A DNA stretch of 34,244 nucleotides from Nanobdellota archaeon (GCA_030704765.1 JAUYDD010000067.1:1-34244), one strand, 5' to 3'; positions 7,884-16,023 are shown, counted from the stretch's first letter. The notes: generated by a model from the sequence alone, not told the origin. A program made the numbers and translations.

Positions 7884-8278
7884 TTTTTGTTTTTAAAGAC
7901 GAAAATTTTTATACTAAAAAAATTAATTAGAGTTGTTATAGGAATAATGGATGCTGTTGATATAAGGGGATTTAATCCGATATAATCTACTAAGATTTTT
8001 AATAAAAGATTCATAATGCCTAAGGTGGTAAGATTCACTAAAAAATATTCTATAAGATATCTTACAGATTTGTATTTTGAGTTAAATGTCAACAATCTAT
8101 TGAAAAAAAATCCTACAAATGCCCCTATTACAAAAGCTATTGTAGTAGATAAGAGATAATAGATATTTAAAAAGTGATATAACAGTAAAAATATAATGTA
8201 ATATAATAGTGTTGTTTCTAACCCTATTAAACAAAACTTTAAAAACTGCTTAGTTACTTCTCTTTTCAATAACCTCAT
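7877..8278 (-). CDS. GtrA family membrane protein
   Basis: The 133-aa protein has four hydrophobic segments and the GtrA-type features FCLIGLETTLLYY, GFFFNRLLTF and INFFSIKIFVF. Such proteins are thought to move or support polyprenyl-phosphate-linked sugars across the membrane. The ORF track begins at a GTG (8344), but a TATA box (TTTATAAAT, about 8299-8309) lies inside that extension about 25 nt before ATG 8278, so I take 8278 as the start of a leaderless message. The end overlaps the 837-aa fusion by 7 bp. The protein resembles the N-terminal domain of that fusion, so the pair may form a heteromeric membrane unit. Confidence 0.85.
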   Translation of the reverse strand: MRLLKREVTKQFLKFCLIGLETTLLYYIIFLLLYHFLNIYYLLSTTIAFVIGAFVGFFFNRLLTFNSKYKSVRYLIEYFLVNLTTLGIMNLLLKILVDYIGLNPLISTASIIPITTLINFFSIKIFVFKNKKW

Positions 8279-8298
8279 AGAAGATATTTCCTTAGAAT

Positions 8299-8309
8299 TA
8301 TTTATAAAG
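8299..8309 (-). promoter_or_regulatory. TATA box of the GtrA-fusion operon
   Basis: CTTTATAAAT on the minus strand sits about 25 nt before the ATG at 8278. This matches the spacing of archaeal TATA boxes to leaderless starts. It is the main reason for rejecting the upstream GTG start. Confidence 0.55.
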
Positions 8310-8372
8310 ATTGTTGCAATCAAAAAAACTATGTACCACCACACCTTTTAAGGCGTTTTGTGGCAGGCACTT

Positions 8373-8492
8373 GTTTTTTGGATGACTTCAAAATTTTTCA
8401 GAAAATTTTGAGTGTTCCAAAAAACTTCTGAAAGTTTTTTTGGGCTAGAAAAAACTTTTGTGGTTTTTTCTGCACAGAAAATCCAATAAAAC
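8373..8492 (-). repeat. nested-hairpin intergenic repeat, copy d
   Basis: The outer inverted repeat GTTTTTTGGAT (8373-8383) with ATCCAATAAAAC (8481-8492) encloses three hairpins: CAAAATTTT/AAAATTTTG (8389-8410), CCAAAAAACTT/AAGTTTTTTTGG (8417-8443, same CTG loop as copy a) and AGAAAAAAC/GTTTTTTCT (8447-8471). The alternative hairpin TTTCTG/CAGAAA overlaps the third one. The element ends 2 nt from the stop codon of the minus-strand hydrolase-like gene and precedes the promoter of the GtrA operon. Confidence 0.75.
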
Positions 8493-8494
8493 CT

Positions 8495-8950
8495 CTAGTT
8501 AAGCGGTTCTTTATCTTGATTCTTATAATAAGTATATATTTGGGAGATTTTTGAATATAAAGGGATATTTAGATATATAAGATCTATATAATCCAAGACC
8601 ATATGAATTCCTATGCCTATGCTAATCCAAATAAATAAATCATTCATATAAGAAAGTATAACTAAAATGGTCCAGAATTCAAAACCATGAAGAATCAAGA
8701 TGGGGTTTTTAAATTTTTTTCTTATATTTCTTTCATAAGAAAGCCATTTTATTCTTCTTTTAACAAACCATGCATAAGAATTTTTTAGATTTATATCTTT
8801 TTTAACAAGTATATAATAAAGATAATGATCTACATCAATTAAAAATGAAGCTAAAAATACTAATACTGATTGAAATAAAGTTATATTAAATATTGAATAT
8901 AATAATAAAGATATAATTCCTCCGATTAATATATGCGTTTTAGGATACAT
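8495..8950 (-). CDS. membrane-bound metal-dependent hydrolase-like protein (YdjM type)
   Basis: The 151-aa integral membrane protein has about four membrane segments. His and Asp residues sit at membrane edges in the pattern THILIGG, LIDVDHYLYYI, ILHGFEFW and IHMVLDYIDL, which resembles the YdjM/LexA-regulated membrane hydrolase family. I start it at ATG 8950 (MYPKTH); the track's 8968 start is a TTG that overlaps the epimerase stop. It lies 14 nt downstream of the UDP-sugar gene and is likely co-transcribed with it. Its chemistry and substrate are not established, though a lipid phosphate is possible. Confidence 0.7.
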   Translation of the reverse strand: MYPKTHILIGGIISLLLYSIFNITLFQSVLVFLASFLIDVDHYLYYILVKKDINLKNSYAWFVKRRIKWLSYERNIRKKFKNPILILHGFEFWTILVILSYMNDLFIWISIGIGIHMVLDYIDLIYLNIPLYSKISQIYTYYKNQDKEPLN

Positions 8951-8964
8951 AAAATAAAGAAATA

Positions 8965-9897
8965 TCAAATGCTTTTAAAATATGCTATTGTCTTTATTAA
9001 TCCTTCATCTAATAATATTTCAGGTTTCCAAGAAAGTTTTTCTAATGCAAGAGTTATATCAGGTTTTCTTACTTTTGGGTCATCTTCAGGCAAAGGATTA
9101 AAAATTAGATTTGAATTAGAACCAGTCATCTTCAATATTTTTTCAGCTAGTTCTAGGATTGTAAATTCATTAGGATTTCCAAGATTAACTGGTCCAATAA
9201 AAGCTGGATTGTTCATCATTTTATGCAAACCTCTAATTAAATCTGATACATAGCAAAATGAACGGGTCTGATTTCCAGTTCCATAAATAGTTATGGGTTT
9301 ATTATCTAGAGCTTGAATAATAAAATTACTAACAACTCTTCCATCATTAACATCCATATTCGGCCCATAAGTATTAAAAATCCTAACAATTCTTATTGGT
9401 AGATTATAAGAGCGATGATAATCCATAAATAAAGTCTCTGCTACTCTTTTTCCTTCGTCGTAACAGGCCCTAGGCCCTAGCGTATTTACATTTCCTTTGT
9501 AACTTTCTTTTTGAGGATGCTCTAAAGGGTCTCCATAGACTTCAGAAGTAGATGCTTGCAATACTCTTGCTCCATTTAATCTAGCAAATTCCAATACATT
9601 AATTGCTCCTATTGTACTTGCTTTAGCAGTTTCAATTGGATCAAATTGATAATGTATTGGAGAAGCTGGACAAGCTAAATTATAAACCTGGTCAAAATCC
9701 CCTTTTATTTTCAATGGCCTTGTAATATCATGAGGTATTACTTTAAATCTTGGATGACTCATTATCTCTTTTAGATTCTTTCTTTTTCCTGTAAAAAAAT
9801 TATCAAGACAAACAACTTCATCTCCATTTTCTTCTAATAAATATCTGCATAAATGTGATCCAATAAAACCTGCTCCTCCTGTTACTAGTATTTTCAT
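8965..9897 (-). CDS. UDP-glucuronate decarboxylase / NAD-dependent sugar epimerase
   Basis: The 310-aa protein is an extended short-chain dehydrogenase. It has the NAD-binding [10 protein letters not shown] (residues 7-16), the catalytic Ser/Thr region [10 protein letters not shown] and the Tyr146-Lys150 pair (YDEGKR). The segments [36 protein letters not shown] and [12 protein letters not shown] are typical of UDP-xylose synthases, which convert UDP-glucuronate to UDP-xylose. A pentose donor would fit the neighbouring epimerase-like fusion. The minus-strand TATA box CTTATAAATA stands about 28 nt before the ATG. Confidence 0.88.
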   Translation of the reverse strand: MKILVTGGAGFIGSHLCRYLLEENGDEVVCLDNFFTGKRKNLKEIMSHPRFKVIPHDITRPLKIKGDFDQVYNLACPASPIHYQFDPIETAKASTIGAINVLEFARLNGARVLQASTSEVYGDPLEHPQKESYKGNVNTLGPRACYDEGKRVAETLFMDYHRSYNLPIRIVRIFNTYGPNMDVNDGRVVSNFIIQALDNKPITIYGTGNQTRSFCYVSDLIRGLHKMMNNPAFIGPVNLGNPNEFTILELAEKILKMTGSNSNLIFNPLPEDDPKVRKPDITLALEKLSWKPEILLDEGLIKTIAYFKSI

Positions 9898-9947
9898 AAT
9901 TCTAAATATATTAAGATATTTATAAGGATTATTGTAGAAAAACTTCC

Positions 9948-11453
9948 TTAATCTTTTACTATTCCTTTTATTATATCTGCAAATGCAGGTCTTGTAATTA
10001 AAACACCTATACTAATGCCAATAAGAGTAGTTAATGCAAATCCTTTTAATAAACCTGCTCCTGCCCAGAATAATGGAAGCATTGCTGCAAATATAGTGAA
10101 GAAAGCTCCAAATACAACAAAAAACGCGCTTTTTATTCTTTCTTTAAGACTTGTTTGTTTATCAGAAACAGCTTCATCAATAATCACTATCTGGTCATTC
10201 ACTCCTGTTCCCATACCAGCTATTATTCCTGCAATAGAAGGAGCATCAAGGTTCCATTTAATCAATGCAGCTATACTAAGAGTAATAAATGCTTCTGAAA
10301 ACATAGTCATTATTACAGCAAGAGTCACTTTTATTCTTCTATATTTCACAAACAAAGCTATAGATACTACAATAAAAACTATTAAAGCAAGTAATAAAAT
10401 ATTACTAGTAAATTCTCTTCCTAATGCTGGAGAGATTGTATCAATCTTTACTATTTCTAATTTATATGGAAGACTTCCTGTTATTAAAATAGTCTGAAGT
10501 TTTTTCATATTATATATAGAATCATCATAAGCTTCTTTTCTTGTTGTGCCTTTTCCTGCTCCTTGTATGGAGATTTGAGTTGTTGCTCTTCCTTTGAGGT
10601 CTTTTGATATGGATAATGAATCAACTAATTTATCATCTAAATACAAATCTAATTTTTTGCTTAGATACTCTGGATCAGTCTCATCTAAAGAAAGATTAGA
10701 AGTTATTTTTGCTTGTTTTTCAGCTGCTTTTTCTGATAAGGTTATAGCAAACCTAAAACTGCATAATTCTTGCCCTTGATAACTGTCACACGAGTAAATT
10801 CCTGCTTGATCTCCTGTTCTTGCTACATAAGTTATATCTTCTCTTCCACCAATAAATACAGTATCATTACCTATTTTTGCTTCAAATTTACCTTGCTTTG
10901 ATACAAGATCTGATAGATCAGCAGGAGTTGCTCCTGCTAATTCAATTAACATATAATTATTTCCAGAAAGGTCAGAAACTGTCCTGACAGTCACATCTGA
11001 AATACCAAATTCATTCAACCTGTTGCTTGTTACAGATATCAAGTCTTCCATCTCAGACCGGGATAAAGCAACTTCAGGCTTAACTAAAGCTCTTGCTCCT
11101 CCTGATAAATCAAGACCTGTCTTTATTTTTGTCTTTGGAATATCAAATACGGTAATTTTTGGAGCTTCATTATCATATAGTATAATTTCACTATCTTTTA
11201 TTCCAATTTTTATACTTGTTTTATTTTCTGAAGGATATACAGCACCGACTAATCTAGTATAATCTGCTAAATTATTAACTGGTTCTCCATTAATAGAAGT
11301 GATTATCATAGAGGGCTTTAGGCCCTGGTCATAGGCAGTAGAATTCTTTTCAACGCTCTTTATCAATACTCCTTTTTCAAAACTAGGAGCAATAACTAAT
11401 GCTGCTGATAAAAGTGCTATTATTAATACTATTATTCTCCAAGTTGTTTTCAT
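9948..11453 (-). CDS. secD: protein-export membrane protein SecD
   Basis: The 501-aa RND-family subunit works with SecF to drive late steps of protein translocation through SecYEG using the ion gradient. The first membrane helix is at residues 6-24. Residues 28-70 ([27 protein letters not shown]) look like a PDZ-type module inserted before the SecD motif [13 protein letters not shown] long extracellular P1 domain follows, then five C-terminal helices with [19 protein letters not shown], the conserved RND helix-4 segment. It overlaps secF by 4 bp (ATGA). The PDZ-like stretch is the only unusual point. Confidence 0.93.
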   Translation of the reverse strand: MKTTWRIIVLIIALLSAALVIAPSFEKGVLIKSVEKNSTAYDQGLKPSMIITSINGEPVNNLADYTRLVGAVYPSENKTSIKIGIKDSEIILYDNEAPKITVFDIPKTKIKTGLDLSGGARALVKPEVALSRSEMEDLISVTSNRLNEFGISDVTVRTVSDLSGNNYMLIELAGATPADLSDLVSKQGKFEAKIGNDTVFIGGREDITYVARTGDQAGIYSCDSYQGQELCSFRFAITLSEKAAEKQAKITSNLSLDETDPEYLSKKLDLYLDDKLVDSLSISKDLKGRATTQISIQGAGKGTTRKEAYDDSIYNMKKLQTILITGSLPYKLEIVKIDTISPALGREFTSNILLLALIVFIVVSIALFVKYRRIKVTLAVIMTMFSEAFITLSIAALIKWNLDAPSIAGIIAGMGTGVNDQIVIIDEAVSDKQTSLKERIKSAFFVVFGAFFTIFAAMLPLFWAGAGLLKGFALTTLIGISIGVLITRPAFADIIKGIVKD

Positions 11454-12343
11454 TCTATTTTCTTATGATCACAATACCATTTAATGATACTAGCATTAGT
11501 CAGCCATGTATTGAAAATGTCTGCAACTAGACCAAGGGAAAGAATAAAAAATATCTGCCTGAAAGAATCTGGCAAGGAAGATACTACAAAAAATGCAGGT
11601 AAAACAGCTATTAATGCAGTAGTTGTCATAAATATTCCTGTTTTAAATGCTCCATATATTCTTTGATTCAATTTTCCCCCTCTTTTTCTTAAAGCCCTTG
11701 TTGTCAATAATATGTCTGTATCAACTGAATAACCAATAAGCATTAAAAAAGCAGCTATACCTGCTGCTGAAATCCTTATACCTAAATAATCTATTAAAGC
11801 GAGAGGCATAACTATATCTGAAAATGCTGCAAAAATAACAGCGATACTTGGAGTAAAGGTCCTGAACAAGATAAATACTACACATGACATTAATATAAAA
11901 GAAATGAACAAAGCTATAATCAATTGTTTGTAAAAACTCTGGCTTAAAGATGGACCTGTAAATTCTATATTTGAATTCTCTTCTGTTAATTTATAATCCA
12001 GAATCTTTTCTATACTTGGTTTCAATTCTTCTGGTTTTGCAGAACTTTCAATGATAAAAGAAACAGGCTCACCAGTCCTTATATCTGTAAGTTTTCTTGT
12101 GACAAGGTCAGTATATTCTTTTTTTAATTCTGTCTCTATCTTTACCATGTCTATATCTCCTTTTAAAGTGATTGTTGTTCCACCTGTTAAAGAAGAATCC
12201 CTATGCATAATATCTCCATGAACAGAATAAAAATAAAATATATAAACCAAAGATATAATCATGACAGCAACAGGTATTAAAAGCATCTTTTTATGCCATC
12301 TATCATACCAATCTTTTCTATTTGTTTCAAATGTCTCTTCCAT
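11450..12343 (-). CDS. secF: protein-export membrane protein SecF
   Basis: The 297-aa partner of SecD has a first membrane helix at about residues 18-37, an extracellular domain containing SSLTGGTTITLKGD, and five further helices with ISAAGIAAFLMLIGYSVDTDILL, the conserved SecF/RND segment. The ORF track extends the frame to 12574, but that extension reads through tRNA-Gly. A TATA box (ACTTATAAAACC, about 12368-12379) lies about 30 nt before ATG 12343, which is therefore the start. secF precedes secD, with which it overlaps by 4 bp. Confidence 0.93.
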   Translation of the reverse strand: MEETFETNRKDWYDRWHKKMLLIPVAVMIISLVYIFYFYSVHGDIMHRDSSLTGGTTITLKGDIDMVKIETELKKEYTDLVTRKLTDIRTGEPVSFIIESSAKPEELKPSIEKILDYKLTEENSNIEFTGPSLSQSFYKQLIIALFISFILMSCVVFILFRTFTPSIAVIFAAFSDIVMPLALIDYLGIRISAAGIAAFLMLIGYSVDTDILLTTRALRKRGGKLNQRIYGAFKTGIFMTTTALIAVLPAFFVVSSLPDSFRQIFFILSLGLVADIFNTWLTNASIIKWYCDHKKIE

Positions 12344-12367
12344 TTTATAGATTAGGTAAGAAAAATT

Positions 12368-12379
12368 GGTTTTATAAGT
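12368..12379 (-). promoter_or_regulatory. TATA box of secF-secD
   Basis: ACTTATAAAACC on the minus strand lies about 30 nt before the SecF ATG at 12343 and downstream of tRNA-Gly. It supports separate transcription of secFD and the shorter SecF start. Confidence 0.55.
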
Positions 12380-12441
12380 CTTTTTGTTTAATGGAGCCGT
12401 ATAGAGTAGAAAAAATAAGAGGATAAAAAAAATAAGAAAAA

Positions 12442-12512
12442 TGCGCGGGCCGGGAATTGAACCCGGGTCGTCTCGTTGGAAGCGAGAAATTCTACCACTA
12501 AACCACCAGCGC
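12442..12512 (-). tRNA. tRNA-Gly(TCC)
   Basis: The 71-nt cloverleaf has anticodon stem TCTCG/CGAGA around the loop CTTCCAA (anticodon TCC) and T arm CCGGG-TTCAATT-CCCGG. The acceptor strands GCGCTGG and CCCGCGC pair at six of seven positions; T5 faces C68, an internal mismatch that is unusual for a functional tRNA. The 3' CCA is not encoded. An A/T-rich TATA-like stretch lies about 30 nt upstream. Confidence 0.92.
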
Positions 12513-12588
12513 TTTAAATTTAAGTAATCTTGATACCTTTTTAAATGTTTTTTGTTAGCTGGTTTTAGGATCAAGAGTTTTATATGTT

Positions 12589-12610
12589 TGTTTAAACAAG
12601 TGTTTAAACA
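12589..12610. promoter_or_regulatory. tandem TGTTTAAACA palindromes
   Basis: Two copies of the perfect palindrome TGTTTAAACA occur at 12589-12598 and 12601-12610, with centres 12 bp apart, about 80 bp upstream of tRNA-Gly. They may be an operator, or the edge of the adjacent hairpin repeat. Confidence 0.35.
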
Positions 12611-12623
12611 ATCAAAAAATAAA

Positions 12624-12807
12624 GAAATTGCCTAAAAATTAGCAATCCCAACCGACCCAGAGGGTCGAGGTATTTGCTAATTTTTAGGCAATTTCAGTCT
12701 CCAAGAAAAACTTTCAGAAGTTTTTCTGGGCCATTCAAAATCTTCAGATTTTGAAGGTTTCAAATCTGCCGAGGCAGAGCCTCGGGGTATTAAACCCAGA
12801 TTTGAAA
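12624..12807 (-). repeat. nested-hairpin intergenic repeat, copy e
   Basis: The longest arm is a perfect 22-bp inverted repeat (12624-12645 with 12674-12695) that encloses CGACCC/GGGTCG. It is followed by AGAAAAACTT/AAGTTTTTCT (12704-12727), which is the reverse complement of the hairpin in copies a and d. Next is TTCAAAATC/GATTTTGAA with a TTCA loop (12734-12755). The last arm is TTTCAAATCTG/CAGATTTGAAA (12758-12768/12797-12807), enclosing the 7-bp hairpin CCGAGGC/GCCTCGG. The element fills the gap between tRNA-Gly and tRNA-Arg (over 300 nt without a protein gene) and ends 6 nt from the tRNA-Arg 3' end. Confidence 0.9.
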
Positions 12808-12813
12808 ATAAAG

Positions 12814-12888
12814 CGCACTCGGAAGGATTTGAACCTTCGACCTTCGGCTTAGGATGCCACTGCTCTATCCAGGCTGAGCTACGAGTGC
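12814..12888 (-). tRNA. tRNA-Arg(CCT)
   Basis: The gene is 75 nt including the discriminator. Acceptor GCACTCG/CGAGTGC pairs perfectly and the D stem is GCTC/GAGC. The anticodon loop ATCCTAA gives CCT, and the T arm is GAAGG-TTCAAAT-CCTTC. The anticodon stem GTGGC/GCCGA has one G-A mismatch at its outer end and a U-G pair. No intron and no encoded CCA are present. Confidence 0.92.
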
Positions 12889-12939
12889 ATAAAAATAAAA
12901 AAGAAACAGTGTTTATAGATTTTATTAAAAATGGTTCAA

Positions 12940-14352
12940 TCAGTATCTATAATGTTCAGGCTTATAAGGCCCTGTTATTTTCACACCAATATAATCAGCT
13001 TGTTTTTCAGTAAGCTTTGTTAATTTAACACCTAATCTTGCAAGATGCAATCTTGCAACTTCTTCATCTAATTCTTTAGGCAGCCTATACACTCCTATTT
13101 TATGGGATTTAGATGCTAATTCAATCTGCGCTAGACACTGGTTTGTAAATGAATTTGACATAACAAAACTTGGATGGCCTGTTGCACAACCTAGATTAAC
13201 TAATCTTCCTTCTGCTAATATAAATATCGAATGTCTGTCATTGAAAACATATTTGTCTACTTGAGGCTTTATGTTTATTCTTTTAACTTGAGAATAAGAA
13301 TTGAGCATATCCATCTGTATCTCATTATCAAAATGTCCGATATTACATACTATTGCTTGATCTTTCATTTTTTTCATGTGTTCGAGAGTGATTATATCGC
13401 AGTTTCCTGTTGCAGTTACATAGATATCTGCTTCTTCTAAACTATCTTCAATAGATTTTACTTCATAACCCTCCATTGCTGCTTGTAATGCACATATTGG
13501 ATCTATTTCAGTGACAATTACTCTTGCGCCAAAACCTCTCATAGATTGTGAGCAACCTTTTCCAACATCACCATAACCGCAAACAACTACAGTTTTTCCA
13601 GCAACCATTACTCCTGTTGCTCTTTTAAGGCCATCTGCTAAACTTTCTCTACAACCATAAAGATTATCAAATTTCGATTTTGTAACAGAATCATTTACAT
13701 TTATTGCAGGAAAAAGGAGCTTGCCCTGTTCTAACATCTGATACAATCTATGAACTCCTGTTGTTGTTTCTTCAGAAACTCCTTTTATATTTTTTACAAT
13801 TCTTGAAAACCGGGAATTGTCTTTTTTATATATATCTTTTAGATTAATCATTAATTCTCTAAAATCCTCTCCTTTATTAGAATAATCTTTGTCTAATATA
13901 GATGGGTCTTTTTCTGCTTCAACTCCTTTATGAATCATTAATGTAGCGTCTCCTCCATCATCAACAATCAATGTAGGGCCAAGTCCTTTACCAAAATCTA
14001 ATGCTCTTTCAGTACACCACCAATAATCTTTTAAAGATTCTCCTTTCCAAGCAAATACTGGAATACCCGCTTTAGCAATAGCTGCTGCAGCCTCGTCCTG
14101 AGTTGAAAAAATATTACAAGATGCCCATCTTACTTCTGCCCCTAGTATATTCAAAGTCTCAATTAAAACAGCTGTTTCAGTTGTCATATGAAGGCTGCCT
14201 GTTATTCTTTGACCTTTCAAAGGTTTTAATTCACCATATTTTTCTCTAACCGACATTAATCCGGGCATTTCTTTTTCAGAAATTTCTATTTCTTTTCTTC
14301 CTAATTCTGCTAAAGAAATATCTTTTACTTTATAGTTATTTGACTCGTCCAT
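12940..14352 (-). CDS. ahcY: S-adenosyl-L-homocysteine hydrolase, bacterial/eukaryotic-like form
   Basis: The 470-aa enzyme splits S-adenosylhomocysteine into adenosine and homocysteine, which removes the product that inhibits methyltransferases. It has the substrate segments [20 protein letters not shown] and [13 protein letters not shown], the NAD-binding GYGDVGKG, and [13 protein letters not shown]. It keeps the insertion ending in [17 protein letters not shown] and the C-terminal KPEHYRY, both typical of bacterial and eukaryotic enzymes and usually missing from the shorter archaeal ones. ATG 14352 is 1 nt after the kinase stop; the track's start (GTG 14361) overlaps the kinase. The pair probably acts on the same adenosine pool. 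Confidence 0.94.
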   Translation of the reverse strand: MDESNNYKVKDISLAELGRKEIEISEKEMPGLMSVREKYGELKPLKGQRITGSLHMTTETAVLIETLNILGAEVRWASCNIFSTQDEAAAAIAKAGIPVFAWKGESLKDYWWCTERALDFGKGLGPTLIVDDGGDATLMIHKGVEAEKDPSILDKDYSNKGEDFRELMINLKDIYKKDNSRFSRIVKNIKGVSEETTTGVHRLYQMLEQGKLLFPAINVNDSVTKSKFDNLYGCRESLADGLKRATGVMVAGKTVVVCGYGDVGKGCSQSMRGFGARVIVTEIDPICALQAAMEGYEVKSIEDSLEEADIYVTATGNCDIITLEHMKKMKDQAIVCNIGHFDNEIQMDMLNSYSQVKRINIKPQVDKYVFNDRHSIFILAEGRLVNLGCATGHPSFVMSNSFTNQCLAQIELASKSHKIGVYRLPKELDEEVARLHLARLGVKLTKLTEKQADYIGVKITGPYKPEHYRY

Positions 14353-14353
14353 A

Positions 14354-15349
14354 TTAAGCACCTATTTCTGATTTGTATTTATTTAGGGATATTATTAAAT
14401 CTTTCTCTAATCTTGCACCTGGACTTGCAACAACCAAAGATGCTGCATAACTAGCTAATTTTCCTGATTTTTCTAAATCCAAGTTCTTTGATAGACCGTA
14501 TAAAAAACCAGCAGCATACATATCTCCAGCACCATTAGTGTTCATTAGATTTGTCTTAAAACTAGGTATCTTATAAGTCTTGCCCTTGAATCTTATAATA
14601 CTTCCGTTTTCTCCTAATTTTACTATTGCAATTTCACATAGTTTTGATAGTTCTTTAATAGCCTCTTCAGGTGATTTTTTTGTAAATTCCTCTGCTTCTT
14701 TTTCATTAACAAATACTATATCTATTGAATCCTCTAATAATTCTCTAAAAAACTCATGATTCCTTTTTATTATTCCTGGATCAGATAAATCAATAGAAAC
14801 CTTTACATTATTTTTCTTAGCTATATCTATTGCATAAAGAGACGCTTCTTTTAAATTTAGCGCTTCAAAACTATATCCTTCTAAATGTAATATCTTAGAA
14901 TTTTTAATTACTTCCTCTATTATATCTTTTTTATTAAAATACATAGAAGCTCCTAAGTTTACTGCAAAACTTCTTTCTTTATCAGGAGTTATAAAAGTTA
15001 TAGCATGTCCTGTCATTTCATTGTTGAGATTTGAAAAAAAAGAATCTATTCCTATTTCATTTGTCAGATCCTCATATAATTTTCCATATTCATCAAAACC
15101 TATTTTTCCAAAAAACGCAGTTTTGCCACCAAGTATAGCTATTCCTGCTATAGTATTTGAACAGCTTCCTCCTGGAGATATTTTTGATTCATAAGAGCCT
15201 AGTTTCAAAAATATATCTTTACTTTTTTCCTTATCAACCAGAGTCATCTCGCCTTTTTTAAAGCCAAGTGATTCTAAGGCTTTATCTTCTATTTCAAAAG
15301 AAAAATCTAATAATGAATTGCCGAGACCAATAACATCAAATTTTTTCAT
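14354..15349 (-). CDS. PfkB-family sugar kinase, probable adenosine kinase
   Basis: The 331-aa ribokinase-fold enzyme has the N-terminal [13 protein letters not shown], the substrate glycines [12 protein letters not shown], and the PfkB signature [17 protein letters not shown] with the catalytic Asp in GAGD. Its layout resembles bacterial adenosine kinases of this family. Its stop lies 1 nt before the SAH hydrolase start, so it probably removes the adenosine which that enzyme releases, producing AMP. Other nucleoside or sugar substrates remain possible. It is divergently oriented to the small membrane protein at 15429. Confidence 0.85.
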   Translation of the reverse strand: MKKFDVIGLGNSLLDFSFEIEDKALESLGFKKGEMTLVDKEKSKDIFLKLGSYESKISPGGSCSNTIAGIAILGGKTAFFGKIGFDEYGKLYEDLTNEIGIDSFFSNLNNEMTGHAITFITPDKERSFAVNLGASMYFNKKDIIEEVIKNSKILHLEGYSFEALNLKEASLYAIDIAKKNNVKVSIDLSDPGIIKRNHEFFRELLEDSIDIVFVNEKEAEEFTKKSPEEAIKELSKLCEIAIVKLGENGSIIRFKGKTYKIPSFKTNLMNTNGAGDMYAAGFLYGLSKNLDLEKSGKLASYAASLVVASPGARLEKDLIISLNKYKSEIGA

Positions 15350-15428
15350 TATAGGTATTAAAAAACTAGGTTTTTAATTCTTATGCTATCAAAGTTAAAT
15401 TTAAAAACTTGTTTTATATAAAAAAATA

Positions 15429-15713
15429 ATGATAATAAAACTCCTTGGAATTATTGATGTATTCATTGCATTGACTTTTTGGATTTATGGGATATTTGAT
15501 GTAGGATTATTATCAGGCCTTATTTATGTTCTTGCAATATATTTAATAATAAAGGGTCTGATATTTCTGACTCAATTGAGTATAGCGAGTATTCTTGATA
15601 TTGCATGTGCATTGGTAATCTTATCTTCTGTAACTGTTAATATGCCTAATATTGTTGTTATAATTGTCTCTTTATTCTTGATACAAAAAGGTATTTTTAG
15701 CATGTTAGGATAA
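15429..15713 (+). CDS. small integral membrane protein, unknown family
   Basis: This 94-aa protein is almost wholly hydrophobic, with about three to four membrane segments (for example ILDIACALVILSSV and VVIIVSLFLIQKGIF) and only a few charged residues. I cannot assign it to a family. It is transcribed away from the kinase/SAH hydrolase pair, with a 79-nt AT-rich divergent promoter region between them. Its codon use looks like the neighbours', so it is probably a real gene. Confidence 0.6.
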   Translation: MIIKLLGIIDVFIALTFWIYGIFDVGLLSGLIYVLAIYLIIKGLIFLTQLSIASILDIACALVILSSVTVNMPNIVVIIVSLFLIQKGIFSMLG

Positions 15714-15762
15714 CTGACTATAAAACCTGATGCAGTCCTTAAAGATTACAAATTCTATAAAT

Positions 15763-15779
15763 TTATGCGGGAGATAGGA
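15763..15779 (-). repeat. 17-bp copy of the tRNA-Leu(CAA) 3' end (direct repeat)
   Basis: TTATGCGGGAGATAGGA occurs here and again at 15937-15953, where it forms the 3' end of tRNA-Leu(CAA) plus 3 nt of flank. About 70 nt further, TTCAGGCAC recalls the D-arm region of the same tRNA. The stretch 15766-15852 may be a decayed tRNA-Leu copy, or the 17-mer may be a remnant attachment site. Confidence 0.6.
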
Positions 15780-15785
15780 AAGCTC

Positions 15786-15833
15786 GCAAAAGTGTTTTCT
15801 TATCGTATTTATATTTACTGAAAATCCTTTTGC
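15786..15833. other. strong hairpin between the tRNA-Leu 3'-end copies
   Basis: GCAAAAGTGTTTTC (15786-15799) pairs with GAAAATCCTTTTGC (15820-15833), with one mismatch and one G-T pair, around a 20-nt A/T-rich loop. It lies in a gene-free stretch between the small membrane protein and tRNA-Leu(CAA). Its role is unknown; a small RNA or a decayed tRNA arm are options. Confidence 0.45.
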
Positions 15834-15911
15834 TCGTTGAACCCTTCAGGCACTATCAAACTTATTTGAATCTGAGCGGCTAACATAGGTTCAAAGACTA
15901 TTCCAGAATAA

Positions 15912-15938
15912 AATCATATTTGTTTTGCAAATATGATT
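15912..15938 (-). terminator. perfect 11-bp hairpin just after tRNA-Leu(CAA)
   Basis: AATCATATTTG (15912-15922) and CAAATATGATT (15928-15938) pair perfectly around a 5-nt loop. The hairpin starts 2 nt beyond the discriminator base of tRNA-Leu on the minus strand. It may mark the end of the tRNA precursor or assist its 3' processing. Confidence 0.45.
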
Positions 15939-15939
15939 A

Positions 15940-16023
15940 TGCGGGAGATAGGATTTGAACCTATGAAGGCACTAAGCCAGCAGATTTTGAGTCTGCCCCT
16001 TTTGACCACTCAGGCACCCCCGC
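15940..16023 (-). tRNA. tRNA-Leu(CAA)
   Basis: This is an 84-nt class II tRNA. Acceptor GCGGGGG pairs with CTCCCGC (one G-T pair), the anticodon stem is GCAGA/TCTGC with loop CTCAAAA (anticodon CAA), the long variable arm has GGC...GCC, and the T arm is ATAGG-TTCAAAT-CCTAT. The discriminator is A and CCA is not encoded. Confidence 0.94.

Noticed and set aside
8279-8344. 22-aa GTG-started extension of the GtrA protein
   Set aside because: It contains the likely TATA box of the gene; ATG 8278 is at leaderless distance.
10015-10497. 160-aa plus-strand ORF
   Set aside because: Antisense of secD, whose coding assignment is certain.
12344-12574. 77-aa N-terminal extension of SecF in the ORF track
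   Set aside because: It reads through tRNA-Gly(TCC) and past a TATA box; ATG 12343 fits SecF.
12624-12807. CRISPR array
   Set aside because: The repeats are inverted and nested, with no regular direct repeat-spacer pattern and no cas genes.
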